The translations under genes and the position numbers were made by a program. From the NCBI RefSeq assembly GCF_024648825.1, contig NZ_JANBBE010000006.1, positions 62,001 through 126,000 of the forward strand: 64,000 nt of DNA. The letters run 5' to 3'. This document shows, one piece after another, positions 8,382 through 17,255 of the stretch. The notes under the pieces are model-generated. The model saw only the letters and a list, made by a program, of their open reading frames with translations. It did not search any database and was not told the origin of the DNA. This DNA comes from Lentzea californiensis (lineage in GTDB: Bacteria > Actinomycetota > Actinomycetes > Mycobacteriales > Pseudonocardiaceae). Position 1 is the first letter of the stretch. Every line of letters begins with the position of its first letter.

Positions 8382-9086
8382 ATGACGACGAGATCGTGGA
8401 GGTGGGGCGTGCGAGTGCTCTGGTCGGGTGGAGTGGCCGTCGGTTCGTTTTTGAGGTCCTTGCGTGAGCGGGACCTCAACTACGACCCGCGAGAGGTGCG
8501 TGCGCCTGAGTGGACGTTCGACGTTCACCGCCATGACTTGGGGCGGGAGGTGCCTGGCCCGCCGTGCGACGGCGGGGTGTGGCAGCGGGCGAGGCCGTTG
8601 GTGGAGAGCTACGAGTTCACCCCGCCTGAGATCGTGCGCGGCTTCTACGAGGCCGCCTCGGAGTTGCTGGGACGCGACATGGTGCTGCAGGCGCGGCTTC
8701 CCGCCGTGCGGTTCCTGATGGGTGTGCGCGTGACACAGGTGCGGGACGAGGTGTCCGAGCAGCACAGCCTGTGGGGATGGAGCTATCAGACGCTGCAGGG
8801 CCATCTCGAGCGTGGCCGGGTGGACTACGAGCTGATCAAGCACCACGACACCGGAGCGGTGGAGTTCGTCGCTCGCAGCCATTCCCAGTTGCACCCGCGA
8901 GCCCCGTGGTGGATGCGGTGGGGGTGGCGCCTGGTCGGGCGGCGGACTCAGCTGCGTTTCTACCGGCGCGCCGGCCAGCGGCTCCGGCTGCTGCTAAACG
9001 ATGACGCTGGACCGATCGTGGTCACGCCGCGCACGGTCGAGCGCACGGGACGCTGGAGTCTGACGGTGCCCGACCCTCTGCTATGA
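8382..9086 (+). CDS. DUF1990-family protein
   Basis: A 234-aa protein matching the DUF1990 pattern: an early LNYDPREV segment, a central FLMGVRVTQVRDE strand, then WGWSYQTLQGHLERG and a late FVARSHSQLHPRAP stretch, ending with a basic helix (RFYRRAGQRL). No enzyme activity is established for this family. The gene is convergent with the alpha/beta hydrolase, the stops being 20 bp apart. Confidence 0.75.
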   Translation: MTTRSWRWGVRVLWSGGVAVGSFLRSLRERDLNYDPREVRAPEWTFDVHRHDLGREVPGPPCDGGVWQRARPLVESYEFTPPEIVRGFYEAASELLGRDMVLQARLPAVRFLMGVRVTQVRDEVSEQHSLWGWSYQTLQGHLERGRVDYELIKHHDTGAVEFVARSHSQLHPRAPWWMRWGWRLVGRRTQLRFYRRAGQRLRLLLNDDAGPIVVTPRTVERTGRWSLTVPDPLL

Positions 9087-9106
9087 GGCCATTCAATCCG
9101 GTTCGA

Positions 9107-9961
9107 TCACCGGCGGCCTCCGCTGTCCAGCGCCGATCCGTTCCGGTGGACTGCAGCGTCGAGGAACGAGAGCAGCGCGTGCGCGGTGTGACGGGGGTTG
9201 TCGCGGTGGGCGAGATGTCCGGCGCCCGGAATGACGTGGTAGGTGATGTTGGAGTGGCGGCGTGCCCAGCGTGGTGCGGCTGTCGCGATGATGCCGGTGT
9301 GGTCCTGTTCCCCGTGGCAGACCAGTGCCGGCACGCGGAGGCGGCGGCGAGGATCGATGTGGCGGATGGCGTCGACGAACGCCGCCCACGTCCGGACGAC
9401 CACGTTCTTGGTGGTGTGCTCGGCGGCGCGGCGGGTGTGAGCGCGAGCAGCGGCCGTGTGGGCGCTGTGGCGCGCGACCCGCTGCCGTAGCAGCCACAAC
9501 GGCAACAGCCGTAGCAGCGGCAGCGACGCGCGCAAAGCGGTCATGGGTGCGGCACCGGGCCGGTGGGTGAGACTGGTCGTGCCGATCACGACCAGTGCCA
9601 GCACCCGGTGCGGTGACCGCATCGCGGCTTCCTGGCTGATGTAGCCGCCCAGTGAGTGTCCGATGAGGACAGCGCGTTCGGCACCGAGTTGATCGATCAG
9701 GCCCAGCAGATCGCGAGCCGCACCACCGATGGTGAAGCCTTGTGCGGCGGCCGGGTCGCAGCCGTGGCCGGGCAGGTCCCACCTGACCGTCCGATAGCCG
9801 GCGTCGGTGAAGTAGCTCAGCACGATGTCGAAGCTGTGATGGTCGTCGAACGTGCCGTGAGTGAACACCACCACCGTGCCGCCAGGGTCACCGTCTACCC
9901 AGCACGGAGTCGGTCGCGTCTCGGCGGCGTTGCCCGGCCTGTGTGGCGAACCTTCAGTCAT
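9107..9961 (-). CDS. Alpha/beta-fold hydrolase
   Basis: A 284-aa hydrolase with an oxyanion-hole HGTF segment near residue 35, nucleophile elbow GHSLGG (S103), acid region CHGEQDHTG and catalytic histidine in GAGHLAH. The order and spacing are those of a complete cytosolic alpha/beta hydrolase. The substrate is unknown. The next minus-strand gene is an NAD-dependent epimerase that ends 42 bp upstream, so co-transcription is possible. Confidence 0.85.
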   Translation of the reverse strand: MTEGSPHRPGNAAETRPTPCWVDGDPGGTVVVFTHGTFDDHHSFDIVLSYFTDAGYRTVRWDLPGHGCDPAAAQGFTIGGAARDLLGLIDQLGAERAVLIGHSLGGYISQEAAMRSPHRVLALVVIGTTSLTHRPGAAPMTALRASLPLLRLLPLWLLRQRVARHSAHTAAARAHTRRAAEHTTKNVVVRTWAAFVDAIRHIDPRRRLRVPALVCHGEQDHTGIIATAAPRWARRHSNITYHVIPGAGHLAHRDNPRHTAHALLSFLDAAVHRNGSALDSGGRR

Positions 9962-10003
9962 CGCCTCGTTCCTCTGACGGCGCCAGGTCAGCGCGGTGCC
10001 CGA

Positions 10004-11056
10004 TCAGGAAGCGGGCGTCGCCCGGTGGTCCTCGCGAAGCTTGGCGCGTGCGAGTGCGGCGCTGGGGCCGGCGGTGGCGTCAGCGAGACCGATGATCTGT
10101 TCACGCGCGCAGTCGGCGCTGGACGTACGCGGCACCCAGTCCAACTCGGTACGTGCGCGCGTGGTGTCCACCAGCGGTGAGCGTGTGCCCACGTCGAACC
10201 AGCCCGGTGACATGCGAATGGCTCGCGCCCGCCACAGCAGGTTCACCGCGGCGCGCATGATCGCGCTCGGAACGGGTACGGCGCGCGCCCCGACCACCTG
10301 CGCGAGGTCCGCGGCGGTCAGGGGTTCGGCGGCGAGGTTGAACGTTCCGGTGGCCTGGGTGCGCAGGACGCGGACGACGGCGTCGCCTACGTCGTCGGCG
10401 TGCACGAGTTGCACCCGCAGGCCTGACGGCAAGGGCAGCAAAGGTATGCGTCCGTCACGCAACAGGCGAATCAACCATCGTGGCGCCAAGGGGTCGAAGA
10501 ACAGGGCCAGAAAGCTGGCAGATGCCGCACGCTGCGCCACGAGGGTGGGCCGCAGAACGGTCACGGCGATGTCGGGGTTGTCGGAGGCGAACCCGGTGAG
10601 GGTGGTCTCGGCCCGCGCTTTGCCGATGCCGTACACCGAGCCCGGTATACCTGTGGTGGGCCACTTCTCCGGGACCGGACGATCACCCGCGGGACGGTAG
10701 GCGCCGATGGACGACATGTGCACCACGTGCTTGACCCCGGCTCGGCGAGCGGCGTCGAGCACGGCCGTGGTGCCGTGGTCGTTGGCGCGGTGCAGCCGCA
10801 ACTGCCGCCGCGTCGGCTGGAACATCCACGCCAGATGCACCACGGCGTCCGCGCCTGCCATCGCCTCGTCCAGCACACCGCGGCAGTCCTCGTCGCCCAA
10901 ATCGCACGCCTGCCAGGACACCGCGTCGAACGGCGGCCCGCCCGCAGGTGGACGGCGGCAGATGCCCACGACCTCGTGGTCTTCGTCGTCGGCGGCCAAC
11001 GCCCGCAGCACGCCGCTGCCGATGTTGCCCGACGCCCCGGTGATCACGATCTTCAC
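10004..11056 (-). CDS. NAD-dependent epimerase/dehydratase family protein
   Basis: A 350-aa extended-SDR protein. The Rossmann motif TGASGNIG begins within ten residues of the chosen GTG at 11056, which has GGAGA upstream; a GTG six codons earlier would swallow that ribosome-binding site. An ADLxD-like segment (ACDLGDEDC), HLAW and a YGIGKA active-site motif replacing YxxxK are visible. Substrate-binding residues lie in the C-terminal half. Likely a nucleotide-sugar or small-carbonyl reductase/epimerase of unknown substrate. Confidence 0.82.
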   Translation of the reverse strand: MKIVITGASGNIGSGVLRALAADDEDHEVVGICRRPPAGGPPFDAVSWQACDLGDEDCRGVLDEAMAGADAVVHLAWMFQPTRRQLRLHRANDHGTTAVLDAARRAGVKHVVHMSSIGAYRPAGDRPVPEKWPTTGIPGSVYGIGKARAETTLTGFASDNPDIAVTVLRPTLVAQRAASASFLALFFDPLAPRWLIRLLRDGRIPLLPLPSGLRVQLVHADDVGDAVVRVLRTQATGTFNLAAEPLTAADLAQVVGARAVPVPSAIMRAAVNLLWRARAIRMSPGWFDVGTRSPLVDTTRARTELDWVPRTSSADCAREQIIGLADATAGPSAALARAKLREDHRATPAS

Positions 11057-11112
11057 GATGACGGTTCTCCTCACGCAGCCCCTGGTCTGCGTCGCTTCGG
11101 CCCACTGATCAC

Positions 11113-11131
11113 TACTGCTACAGCAGCAGTA
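11113..11131. promoter_or_regulatory. Inverted repeat in the epimerase/AraC intergenic region
   Basis: TACTGCT-N5-AGCAGTA is a perfect 7-bp-arm repeat about 57 bp upstream of the epimerase start, a plausible operator. The rest of 11057-11321 shows no gene; a GAGGGA ribosome-binding site (11311-11316) precedes the AraC GTG. Confidence 0.35.
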
Positions 11132-11321
11132 CCCGCCAAAATCGACTCAAAACCGACGCGGCTCACCACGACTGCGCGAACTTCGTGGCTTCTCTTCGCG
11201 CCCCTGCGGCCGCTTCCGGTGCGCATGCCGGCGGCAGGGAAGTCTGGCGTGATCCTTCAAGACACACGTTCGCGACCTGTCTTAGCGTTGTCCCGTGGCA
11301 AATCGGAACTGAGGGAGTGCG

Positions 11322-12236
11322 GTGGACGAATTCGCGAGCGCGGTCCTGGTCGCCGCGGTGCAGCACGCACTCACCGCGGAAGGAATCGCGGTCCCGGCCC
11401 CCGCACCGATCGGCGCGCTCGTGCCGCTCGCCGCGAAGCGCCGGCTGCTGACGGAGATCACGCAGGAACACGGCCTGCTCCCGCTGCTGCGCGTCGGGCG
11501 GTACCTCCCGCAGCTACCGCCCGATCCGGCCATCTCAGCCCTCACGGCCGCCGGTACGCCCTCCGACCTGTTCGACCGGTGGAGCCGGCTCGAGCGCTTC
11601 GTCCACTCCCGTCATCGCGTGGTCGTCCATGCGGCGTGTGCCGATCAGCTCGTCGCCGAGCACGTCGGGCGATCCGGAACCCGGCCGGAGCCCGCCGAGG
11701 ACGTGCTCGTACTCGGGGTGCTGGCGGCGCTGATGACCGCAATCGGCACCCGCGGGGTCGTCGTCACGCTCGAACCACACCACCAGGTGGTCTACGCCGA
11801 CGGCGTTCTCACACCTCCCGAGACCGGTCGCGGCACCGCGCTCTGGCGTTTCACCTGGTCTGGAAGCTCACCAGAGGCGCCTGCGCAGGTCACCGGCACC
11901 GACGTGGCCACGCGCGCACGCCACCTACTCGCCGGCGATCTCGCCCGCGGCTGGACGTTGCGCGAACTGGCGGCCCGGTTCGGCACGTCGGCACGCACCC
12001 TCCAGCGCACCCTGCAGCCCGCCGGTGGGTTCACCGCTCTGCTGGCCACCGCCCGTGCCGACGCCGCCGCGGACCTGCTCATGAACACCACGCACCCGCT
12101 CGGCATCGTCGGCTTCGCCTGCGGCTACACCGACCAGCCCCACCTCACCCGCGAGTTCAAACGCCGCACCGCCATGACACCCGCGGCCTACCGGTCCGCG
12201 TTCACCCGGCAGCCGGCGAAGGAGACAAGTGCATGA
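11322..12236 (+). CDS. AraC-family transcriptional regulator
   Basis: A 304-aa regulator. The N-terminal part (1-200) resembles the arabinose-binding-type domain of OruR/ArcR-like AraC proteins. The C-terminal domain holds two helix-turn-helices (about 215-295), the second ending in the family signature GFACGYTDQPHLTREFKRRTAMTP. The GTG start is supported by GAGGGA. Its stop overlaps the start of the next SDR gene (ATGA), so the two are translationally coupled and the SDR is its probable target. Confidence 0.88.
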   Translation: MDEFASAVLVAAVQHALTAEGIAVPAPAPIGALVPLAAKRRLLTEITQEHGLLPLLRVGRYLPQLPPDPAISALTAAGTPSDLFDRWSRLERFVHSRHRVVVHAACADQLVAEHVGRSGTRPEPAEDVLVLGVLAALMTAIGTRGVVVTLEPHHQVVYADGVLTPPETGRGTALWRFTWSGSSPEAPAQVTGTDVATRARHLLAGDLARGWTLRELAARFGTSARTLQRTLQPAGGFTALLATARADAAADLLMNTTHPLGIVGFACGYTDQPHLTREFKRRTAMTPAAYRSAFTRQPAKETSA

Positions 12237-12982
12237 ACCTCACCGGAACCACGGCTCTCGTCACGGGCGCGACACGCGGCATCGGCCGCGAGCTCACCCG
12301 CCAACTGGTCGCGCGCGGCGCGCGGGTGGTGGCGGTCGGGCGCGACCGCGACCACCTCACGTCACTGGCGGCCGAACACGGCGACCGCGTCCACGCCTGG
12401 CCCGTCGACCTCGCCGACCCGACAGCGGTCGACGCCTTCATCCACGACGTCACCGAACGCCGTCCCGACGTCTCCGTGGTGATCAACAACGCCGGCGTGC
12501 AGACGCTCACCGACTTCTTCGCCGACGACGCCACGGCGCTGCGGTCAGTCCTTCGCCGCGAGATCGCCGTCAACCTCGACGCCGTCGTCGCGCTCACCAC
12601 CGGGCTGCTCCCCCACCTGCGCCGACACCCGTCCGCCGCGATCGTCACGATCACGAGCGGCCTCGCGCTGGCACCCAAACGCTCGGCGCCGGTCTACTGC
12701 GCCACGAAAGCCGCGGTGCGCACCTTCAGCCGCGCACTGCGCTACCAATGCCAGGACTCCGCACCCCACGTCCGGGTGATCGACGCGGTGATGCCGCTGG
12801 TCGACACCGACATGACCCTCGGGCGCGGCAGCGGCAAGATCAGTCCCGCTGACGCCGCCGCAGCGGTGATCACCGGCATCGGCCGAGGCTCCGATGAGAT
12901 CCACATCGGCAAGGTCCGCCTGCTGCGAACGCTCATGCGGCTCTCACCCAGACTCGCCTACCGCATCCTGCGCAACAGCTGA
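12233..12982 (+). CDS. SDR-family oxidoreductase
   Basis: A 249-aa classical SDR. TGATRGIG is near residue 11, NNAGVQ in the middle, the catalytic serine in TITSGLAL, and the YCATK active-site pair follows. This resembles DltE-type/oxidoreductases. The start is fixed by the 4-nt overlap with the AraC stop. No binding partner or substrate can be read. Confidence 0.87.
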   Translation: MNLTGTTALVTGATRGIGRELTRQLVARGARVVAVGRDRDHLTSLAAEHGDRVHAWPVDLADPTAVDAFIHDVTERRPDVSVVINNAGVQTLTDFFADDATALRSVLRREIAVNLDAVVALTTGLLPHLRRHPSAAIVTITSGLALAPKRSAPVYCATKAAVRTFSRALRYQCQDSAPHVRVIDAVMPLVDTDMTLGRGSGKISPADAAAAVITGIGRGSDEIHIGKVRLLRTLMRLSPRLAYRILRNS

Positions 12983-13072
12983 CGCGGCTGGAACCATAGA
13001 TCAGCCGGTGTTCTCGAGCGCGGATCTGTCGTTTCACACCTGTCCTGAGTGGAGCCCGCTAGGGTGGCCCGC

Positions 13073-13420
13073 GTGGGCGTCTCCCTTTACTACACAGCTC
13101 GCCGCGCGACCCCTCTGACCGACGCCGAGCTCACGGCGGTCGGCCAGGTCGTCGACACCTGCAACACGAACGCGCCGTTCGCCCTGGAAGAAGAGGGCCT
13201 GTACCTCTACGACCGGCTGGAGCCGGGAACGGTGCTCGACGGGTCGACCAAGCTGCCCGGCGCGGACGACCGGGCGGTCCCGTCGCTGGTGCACTGGCTG
13301 GCTGCGGTCACCGCGCTGCGCAGCGCGGTGCCGGACGCGGACTGGACCTTCACCCTCGACGACTACGAGATCGAGTGGGACGACCACACCGGTTACCACC
13401 TGCCCGGCCTCGCCGACTGA
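13073..13420 (+). CDS. Small hypothetical protein
   Basis: A 115-aa acidic soluble protein beginning VGVSLYYTARR at GTG 13073; GTG 13049 would add eight residues. No known domain is recognised. The YLYDRLEP and DWTFTLDDYEIEWDD segments look like genuine coding sequence rather than antisense. It lies alone between the SDR and a membrane-protein gene. Confidence 0.6.
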   Translation: MGVSLYYTARRATPLTDAELTAVGQVVDTCNTNAPFALEEEGLYLYDRLEPGTVLDGSTKLPGADDRAVPSLVHWLAAVTALRSAVPDADWTFTLDDYEIEWDDHTGYHLPGLAD

Positions 13421-13559
13421 TACGCGACGGCCAGCGACTCCAGGTCGCACCACCGCAACGAAGTTGTTCGCATTCCGGAGCCACCTGGAAGCGGCTCGGG
13501 TGGCCGGTTGATGCGCGCGACCTCGCCTCCTGCTAGGCCGATCTGGGGCCGGGCCGAGT

Positions 13560-13581
13560 CGTTGCCGTGATCACGGCAACG
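13560..13581. promoter_or_regulatory. 22-bp perfect palindrome
   Basis: CGTTGCCGTGA followed immediately by its exact reverse complement. It lies 12 bp upstream of the preferred ATG of the membrane protein (13594) and covers an alternative GTG start at 13567. With no spacer it fits an operator better than a hairpin terminator. Confidence 0.5.
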
Positions 13582-13593
13582 CAGGCTGGCCTC

Positions 13594-15159
13594 ATGCGAG
13601 CTGGGGTTTTCCTGCGCTGGGTGGCGCATCCGCTGACCGTCGGTGCCACCGCGGTCCTGCTGCTCAACGACCACGTGTTCAAACAGGCGTGGCCTGGCCT
13701 CGTCACCGGCAAGCTCAGTGACGTCGCCGGACTGGTGGTGGCGCCGGCGGTGCTGGGGCTGTTGTCCGGCCTGTTCCGCGCCGGCCAGATCGGCGCCGCG
13801 GTGGCGACGCTGCTGACGGGAGCCGGATTCGCCTGGGTCAAGCTGACCAGCACGGGAGCCGAGGTGGCGTCGGCGGCGTGGTCTGTCGTCAACGGGCCTT
13901 CGGTCGTTCTGGCCGACCCGAGCGACCTGATCGCGCTGCCCGCGCTGGGCCTCGCGTGGTGGGCCTGGCGGCGGTCGGCGGCGGCTCCGCCACTGCCGGA
14001 CCGCCCGGCTCACCGGTTGCGGGTGGTGCTCGCGGTGCCGTTCGCGGTGCTGGCGATCGCCGCGACTTCCCCGCCCTCCACGAGGATTCCGTCGGTGGAC
14101 TCCGTGCAGGTCGTGGGCGGGCAGGTGGTCATCGAGGCGGACGAGCGGTTGTACGGTTCCGGCTCCGGTGTCGGAGACTGGACGCTGCTGCCGGAAACGC
14201 CGCACGGACAGTTGCCGGAGCGCCAGCAGGTCGAAGCTTGCGTGCCTGATGACACCGCACACTGCTACCGGGTGCACGGTGGTGGCCTCGACCTCGGCGT
14301 CGTTGAAGCGACACCACGCGGCGGCCGGCTGCTCGGCGTCGACGAGACGACCGACGCCGGTCGGACCTGGCACACCGCCTGGGAGGTGCCGGCCGCCCGG
14401 TGGCTGTTCGTCAAGCGCCAGCACCCGTTCCCCGGCGGGATCGAACGCGTGTCCAAACTGGCCAGTGTGGACGTCCAGGTCCGTGCCGTCCCGGGTGGAC
14501 ACGAAGTGATCGTGGCCAACGGCGTCGAAGGGCTCGCGGTTCGCGGCGCCGACGGCGCGTGGCGACGCGTGCCGGTCGTGGTCGCGGCGACCGGGCTGGA
14601 GCTGCGTCCCGCGCCGCTCACCGGGTTCGGCCAGGTGATCGGACACGACGTGGATGAAGCCGGAACGATCACCCTGCTCGCCCTGCTGATCGGGATGTCG
14701 GTCGCGGTCTGCCGGGCCCGCGCCCGGCTCGGACACGTGCTCGTCGCCGTGCTGCCACTCGTCTTCCTCCTCGTGGCGGTGGTCCCGATCTCCGGCCTGA
14801 TGGCGTTCACCTACTCCAGCTCCGGGACGTCCACCGTTCCCGCACTGGTGTTCGCGCTGAGCCTCATCGGCATCGGCATCGGTCTCACGATGGCGCAGGG
14901 AGCGGTGCGCCGGTCACGTGTGGCGGTGGTGGACGCCGCCGCCGTGCTGACCGGTCTGGCGTTCCTCGGCCCCTCCCTCGGCTGGACCCTGGGCTTTCCT
15001 CCCGAACGCGGGACCGTCGACCAACTCGGTCTGATCCTCGCAGCGGGATGCGTGGTCCTCGTCGTCGCGGCCGGCTGGTGGGCCGGCCGCGACCCGGCGA
15101 CCACCGACGACCTGGTCTCCGACGCGCCTTGGCCGCCTGTTCCCGGCTCGTCCGGTTGA
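13594..15159 (+). CDS. Multi-pass membrane protein of unknown function
   Basis: A 521-aa protein with about four N-terminal membrane helices, a large extracytoplasmic middle (about 170-360) and about four C-terminal helices. The N-terminus (FLRWVAHPLTVGATAVLLLN, VTGKLSDVAGL) has the look of a conserved actinobacterial family. The middle region has one Asp-box-like TDAGRTW motif, suggesting a beta-propeller-like part. ATG 13594 is chosen over GTG 13567 because a 22-bp palindrome occupies the earlier site. No function assigned. Confidence 0.65.
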   Translation: MRAGVFLRWVAHPLTVGATAVLLLNDHVFKQAWPGLVTGKLSDVAGLVVAPAVLGLLSGLFRAGQIGAAVATLLTGAGFAWVKLTSTGAEVASAAWSVVNGPSVVLADPSDLIALPALGLAWWAWRRSAAAPPLPDRPAHRLRVVLAVPFAVLAIAATSPPSTRIPSVDSVQVVGGQVVIEADERLYGSGSGVGDWTLLPETPHGQLPERQQVEACVPDDTAHCYRVHGGGLDLGVVEATPRGGRLLGVDETTDAGRTWHTAWEVPAARWLFVKRQHPFPGGIERVSKLASVDVQVRAVPGGHEVIVANGVEGLAVRGADGAWRRVPVVVAATGLELRPAPLTGFGQVIGHDVDEAGTITLLALLIGMSVAVCRARARLGHVLVAVLPLVFLLVAVVPISGLMAFTYSSSGTSTVPALVFALSLIGIGIGLTMAQGAVRRSRVAVVDAAAVLTGLAFLGPSLGWTLGFPPERGTVDQLGLILAAGCVVLVVAAGWWAGRDPATTDDLVSDAPWPPVPGSSG

Positions 15160-15309
15160 GCAGCCCGCCTGCGGCATCGTCCGCGGACCGCGGCTGCAGG
15201 CCGCTTGGGCAGGCGGAACAGCGTCCACCGTTCGCCTGGCCACCACGGTTCGGCGACGCGGGGCGAGCGGTTGTGCGACGTCGTGTCGTTGCGGACCCCA
15301 TCGGGAGAA

Positions 15310-15453
15310 GCTGGCACCAACCCCATGGGCACCAGAGGAATTGGTGAGATCGGCATCGTCGGCACCGCCGCCGCCATCACCAACGCCGCCCACCACGCCA
15401 CCGGGGTCCGCGTACGGGACCTGCCGCTCACCCTCGACCACTTCCTGCGCTGA
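15310..15453 (+). pseudogene. Xanthine dehydrogenase-family large subunit, C-terminal remnant
   Basis: About 45 residues matching the extreme C-terminus of molybdopterin-binding subunits of the xanthine dehydrogenase/aldehyde oxidase family: RGIGEIGIVGTAAAITNA, then HHATGVRVRDLPLTLD and a final FLR. In this family the Gly-Glu-Ile/Leu-Gly segment holds the active-site glutamate. Nothing upstream resembles the remaining 700 or so residues, so this is a stranded gene end. It stops inside a terminator hairpin shared with the convergent DUF1330 gene. Confidence 0.7.
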
Positions 15454-15508
15454 TCCGGCCGGCGCGGCGGACAGCCGACGACCGCGCTCACCAGCCGGGC
15501 CGGATCAG
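15450..15508. terminator. Shared hairpin over two convergent stop codons
   Basis: CTGATCCGGCC (15450-15460) pairs perfectly with GGCCGGATCAG (15498-15508). Each arm contains a TGA stop: that of the xanthine dehydrogenase remnant on plus and that of DUF1330 on minus. Confidence 0.6.
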
Positions 15509-15876
15509 CTCCAGGGGGTGGTGGCCTGGAGCACCGCCTCGGTCAGTGCGGCCGTGCGCAACCGGGTCACTTCCTGGTACTCCGGGTCGGCCACCATGCG
15601 GCTGAACGCGCTCCGGTCCGGGTAGCGCACGACGATCACCGCGTCCCAGCTCTGCCCTTCCTCGGCCACGAGCACCGTGGACCCGGTTCCGGCATAGAGG
15701 ATCTCGCCTCCGTAGCGGGGCAGGAACGTCTCGCTCAGGCGACGCGCGTACTCCAGATACGACTCGGCGCCGCCCTCGGCGAACCGGAGCAGGTTCAGCA
15801 TCACCACCGGCCCGCCGGAGTCCTCGGCGAGCAGTCGCTTCAAGTCCGCACCACGGGGATCAACGGCCACGGGCAC
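15505..15876 (-). CDS. DUF1330-family protein
   Basis: A 123-aa dimeric alpha/beta-barrel-type protein. The segments PVVMLNLLRF, YLEYARRLSETFLPRYGGEI, VIVVRYPDRSAFSRMVADPE and YQEVTRLRTAAL follow the family pattern. Related proteins bind small molecules; no reaction is established. The upstream stretch 15877-16125 shows no convincing gene. Confidence 0.75.
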   Translation of the reverse strand: MPVAVDPRGADLKRLLAEDSGGPVVMLNLLRFAEGGAESYLEYARRLSETFLPRYGGEILYAGTGSTVLVAEEGQSWDAVIVVRYPDRSAFSRMVADPEYQEVTRLRTAALTEAVLQATTPWS

Positions 15877-16125
15877 AGCATGCCGCGCGGCTCAGCCTCG
15901 CGCATCGGTCGATCCGCCTGTCTCGTGGTCGACCTGACCGTGGCTGAACACGGAGCTGACGCGGACGTCGCCCAAGCGCCGTCGGCCGACTCGCACCCGG
16001 GATGTGCCCCTCCGTGATCACCCAGGTGCGCTGTCCAGAGCAGCGTCGTCGTGGTCACGTCAGCCCTCGTCAGCCGGGATCCGGTTCCGTCACGTCCCCC
16101 TTCACCTGCCGACGCACCGTGATCG

Positions 16126-16563
16126 TCACTCGAACCGGGCGGAGTCGCCCACTTGCCTGCTCATGTCCAGGTCCGGGCGTGCCCGCTTCGTGAGAGCGAG
16201 GTTCGCACAGGTCAGCACCACCACGACGGCTCCGACCACGACGTCGTTGACGACGACCGCCCTGCTGCCGTACTCGAGCACGAGCGGAGCGACGACCAGC
16301 CACGCGCCCAGCACGACGTTGACCACCCACCCGGTCCTGGCCACCGCTCGCGGCGAGATCGCCCGCGTCAACGCCACCAGCACGATGGCGAACCCGATCG
16401 TCAGGTCGACCCAGCGCGTGTCCAGTCCCGCCACCGTCCCACCGTGGTCCAGCACGACCGCGGCGACCATCAGCCAGATCCCCGCCAGGACGTTCAGGCC
16501 GCTCGGGATGCTGGCCAGTGCTTGGTTGCGGCTGGCCGGCGAGCTTTGACCTCGTGCGTTCAT
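16126..16563 (-). CDS. SPW-repeat membrane protein
   Basis: A 145-aa four-helix membrane protein. Two related helix pairs each carry the SPW-type pattern of a small residue, an aliphatic run and a late tryptophan (GIWLMVAAVVL / GAWLVVAPLVL). ATG 16563 is supported by GAGGGAG upstream. Function unknown; such proteins are common in actinomycetes. The 224 bp upstream (16564-16787) contain no supportable gene. Confidence 0.72.
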   Translation of the reverse strand: MNARGQSSPASRNQALASIPSGLNVLAGIWLMVAAVVLDHGGTVAGLDTRWVDLTIGFAIVLVALTRAISPRAVARTGWVVNVVLGAWLVVAPLVLEYGSRAVVVNDVVVGAVVVVLTCANLALTKRARPDLDMSRQVGDSARFE

Positions 16564-16787
16564 CTCGCTCCCTCGGACGGCGACCGCTCGTCCGGGTCGC
16601 ACCACCGGCCGGGTACCCGCGAGCCACAAGATCACGTCGGTGGCCGCGCCGGCACCGATCACGAGGTGCGACCGCGGTGCGGACATCAGCCCGGTGCGCA
16701 GCCGGCGGCCGCCACGGCGAGTCTGCCGGACGTGGGCGGGATTCCGGCCCGCGAGCTCGTCGCGTGCCAAGGGGTGTTCCGCGGACG

Positions 16788-17144
16788 TCAGTCCGGAGCC
16801 CCGTTCGAACGGATCGCGGCCAGGATGTGCAGCACCGGCAGCACAGCGCCGTCCGTGCGCGGGTCGAGGTACTTGTTCGCGTGCCACGAGCCCGCGGTGG
16901 GTCCCGTCTCCGCCTCGCCGTCACCGACCAGGCAGGCGACCAGCAGGTCCGGCTTGTCCAGGGCCGCGCCGAACGCGGTGGCCAGCGCGTAGCCCAGCTC
17001 CAGCCGTGGCTTCAGGTGTTCGCGGCGCAGCGGCTCTCGCAACAGCACGTTGTCCTTCAGGCAGATCATCGCCGCGGCCGCGTAGTCGCAGGCTCGGCGA
17101 TAGCGGTGGACGGCCTCGGTGTCCCGGATCTGCGTGGTCGTCAT
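16788..17144 (-). pseudogene. xfp: Phosphoketolase, N-terminal remnant with internal deletion
   Basis: The reading frame begins like a D-xylulose-5-phosphate/fructose-6-phosphate phosphoketolase: [18 protein letters not shown] and [14 protein letters not shown]. It then jumps straight to the thiamine-diphosphate-binding region ([46 protein letters not shown]). In the family roughly 70 residues lie between these blocks, including LGHWGT and the TPG...NLVYAHLN region, so an in-frame deletion is inferred at the [10 protein letters not shown] junction. After VLPVLHI the homology stops and the frame ends within 12 codons, so more than 80% of the enzyme is missing. Confidence 0.78.
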
Positions 17145-17255
17145 GTTCCTGGGCCACCCGGTGCCACCGCACGTGTACCGATGCGACCAGCCGTTTGCCG
17201 GTGATGCGGACGGGTACTCGGGCCTGATCAGGCCGAACCGCCGATGGAGGTCCCG

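Noticed and set aside
10718..12232. Long N-terminal extension of the SDR frame ending at 12982
   Set aside because: Only the part from ATG 12233 has SDR sequence; the rest is antisense to the epimerase and out of frame with the AraC gene.
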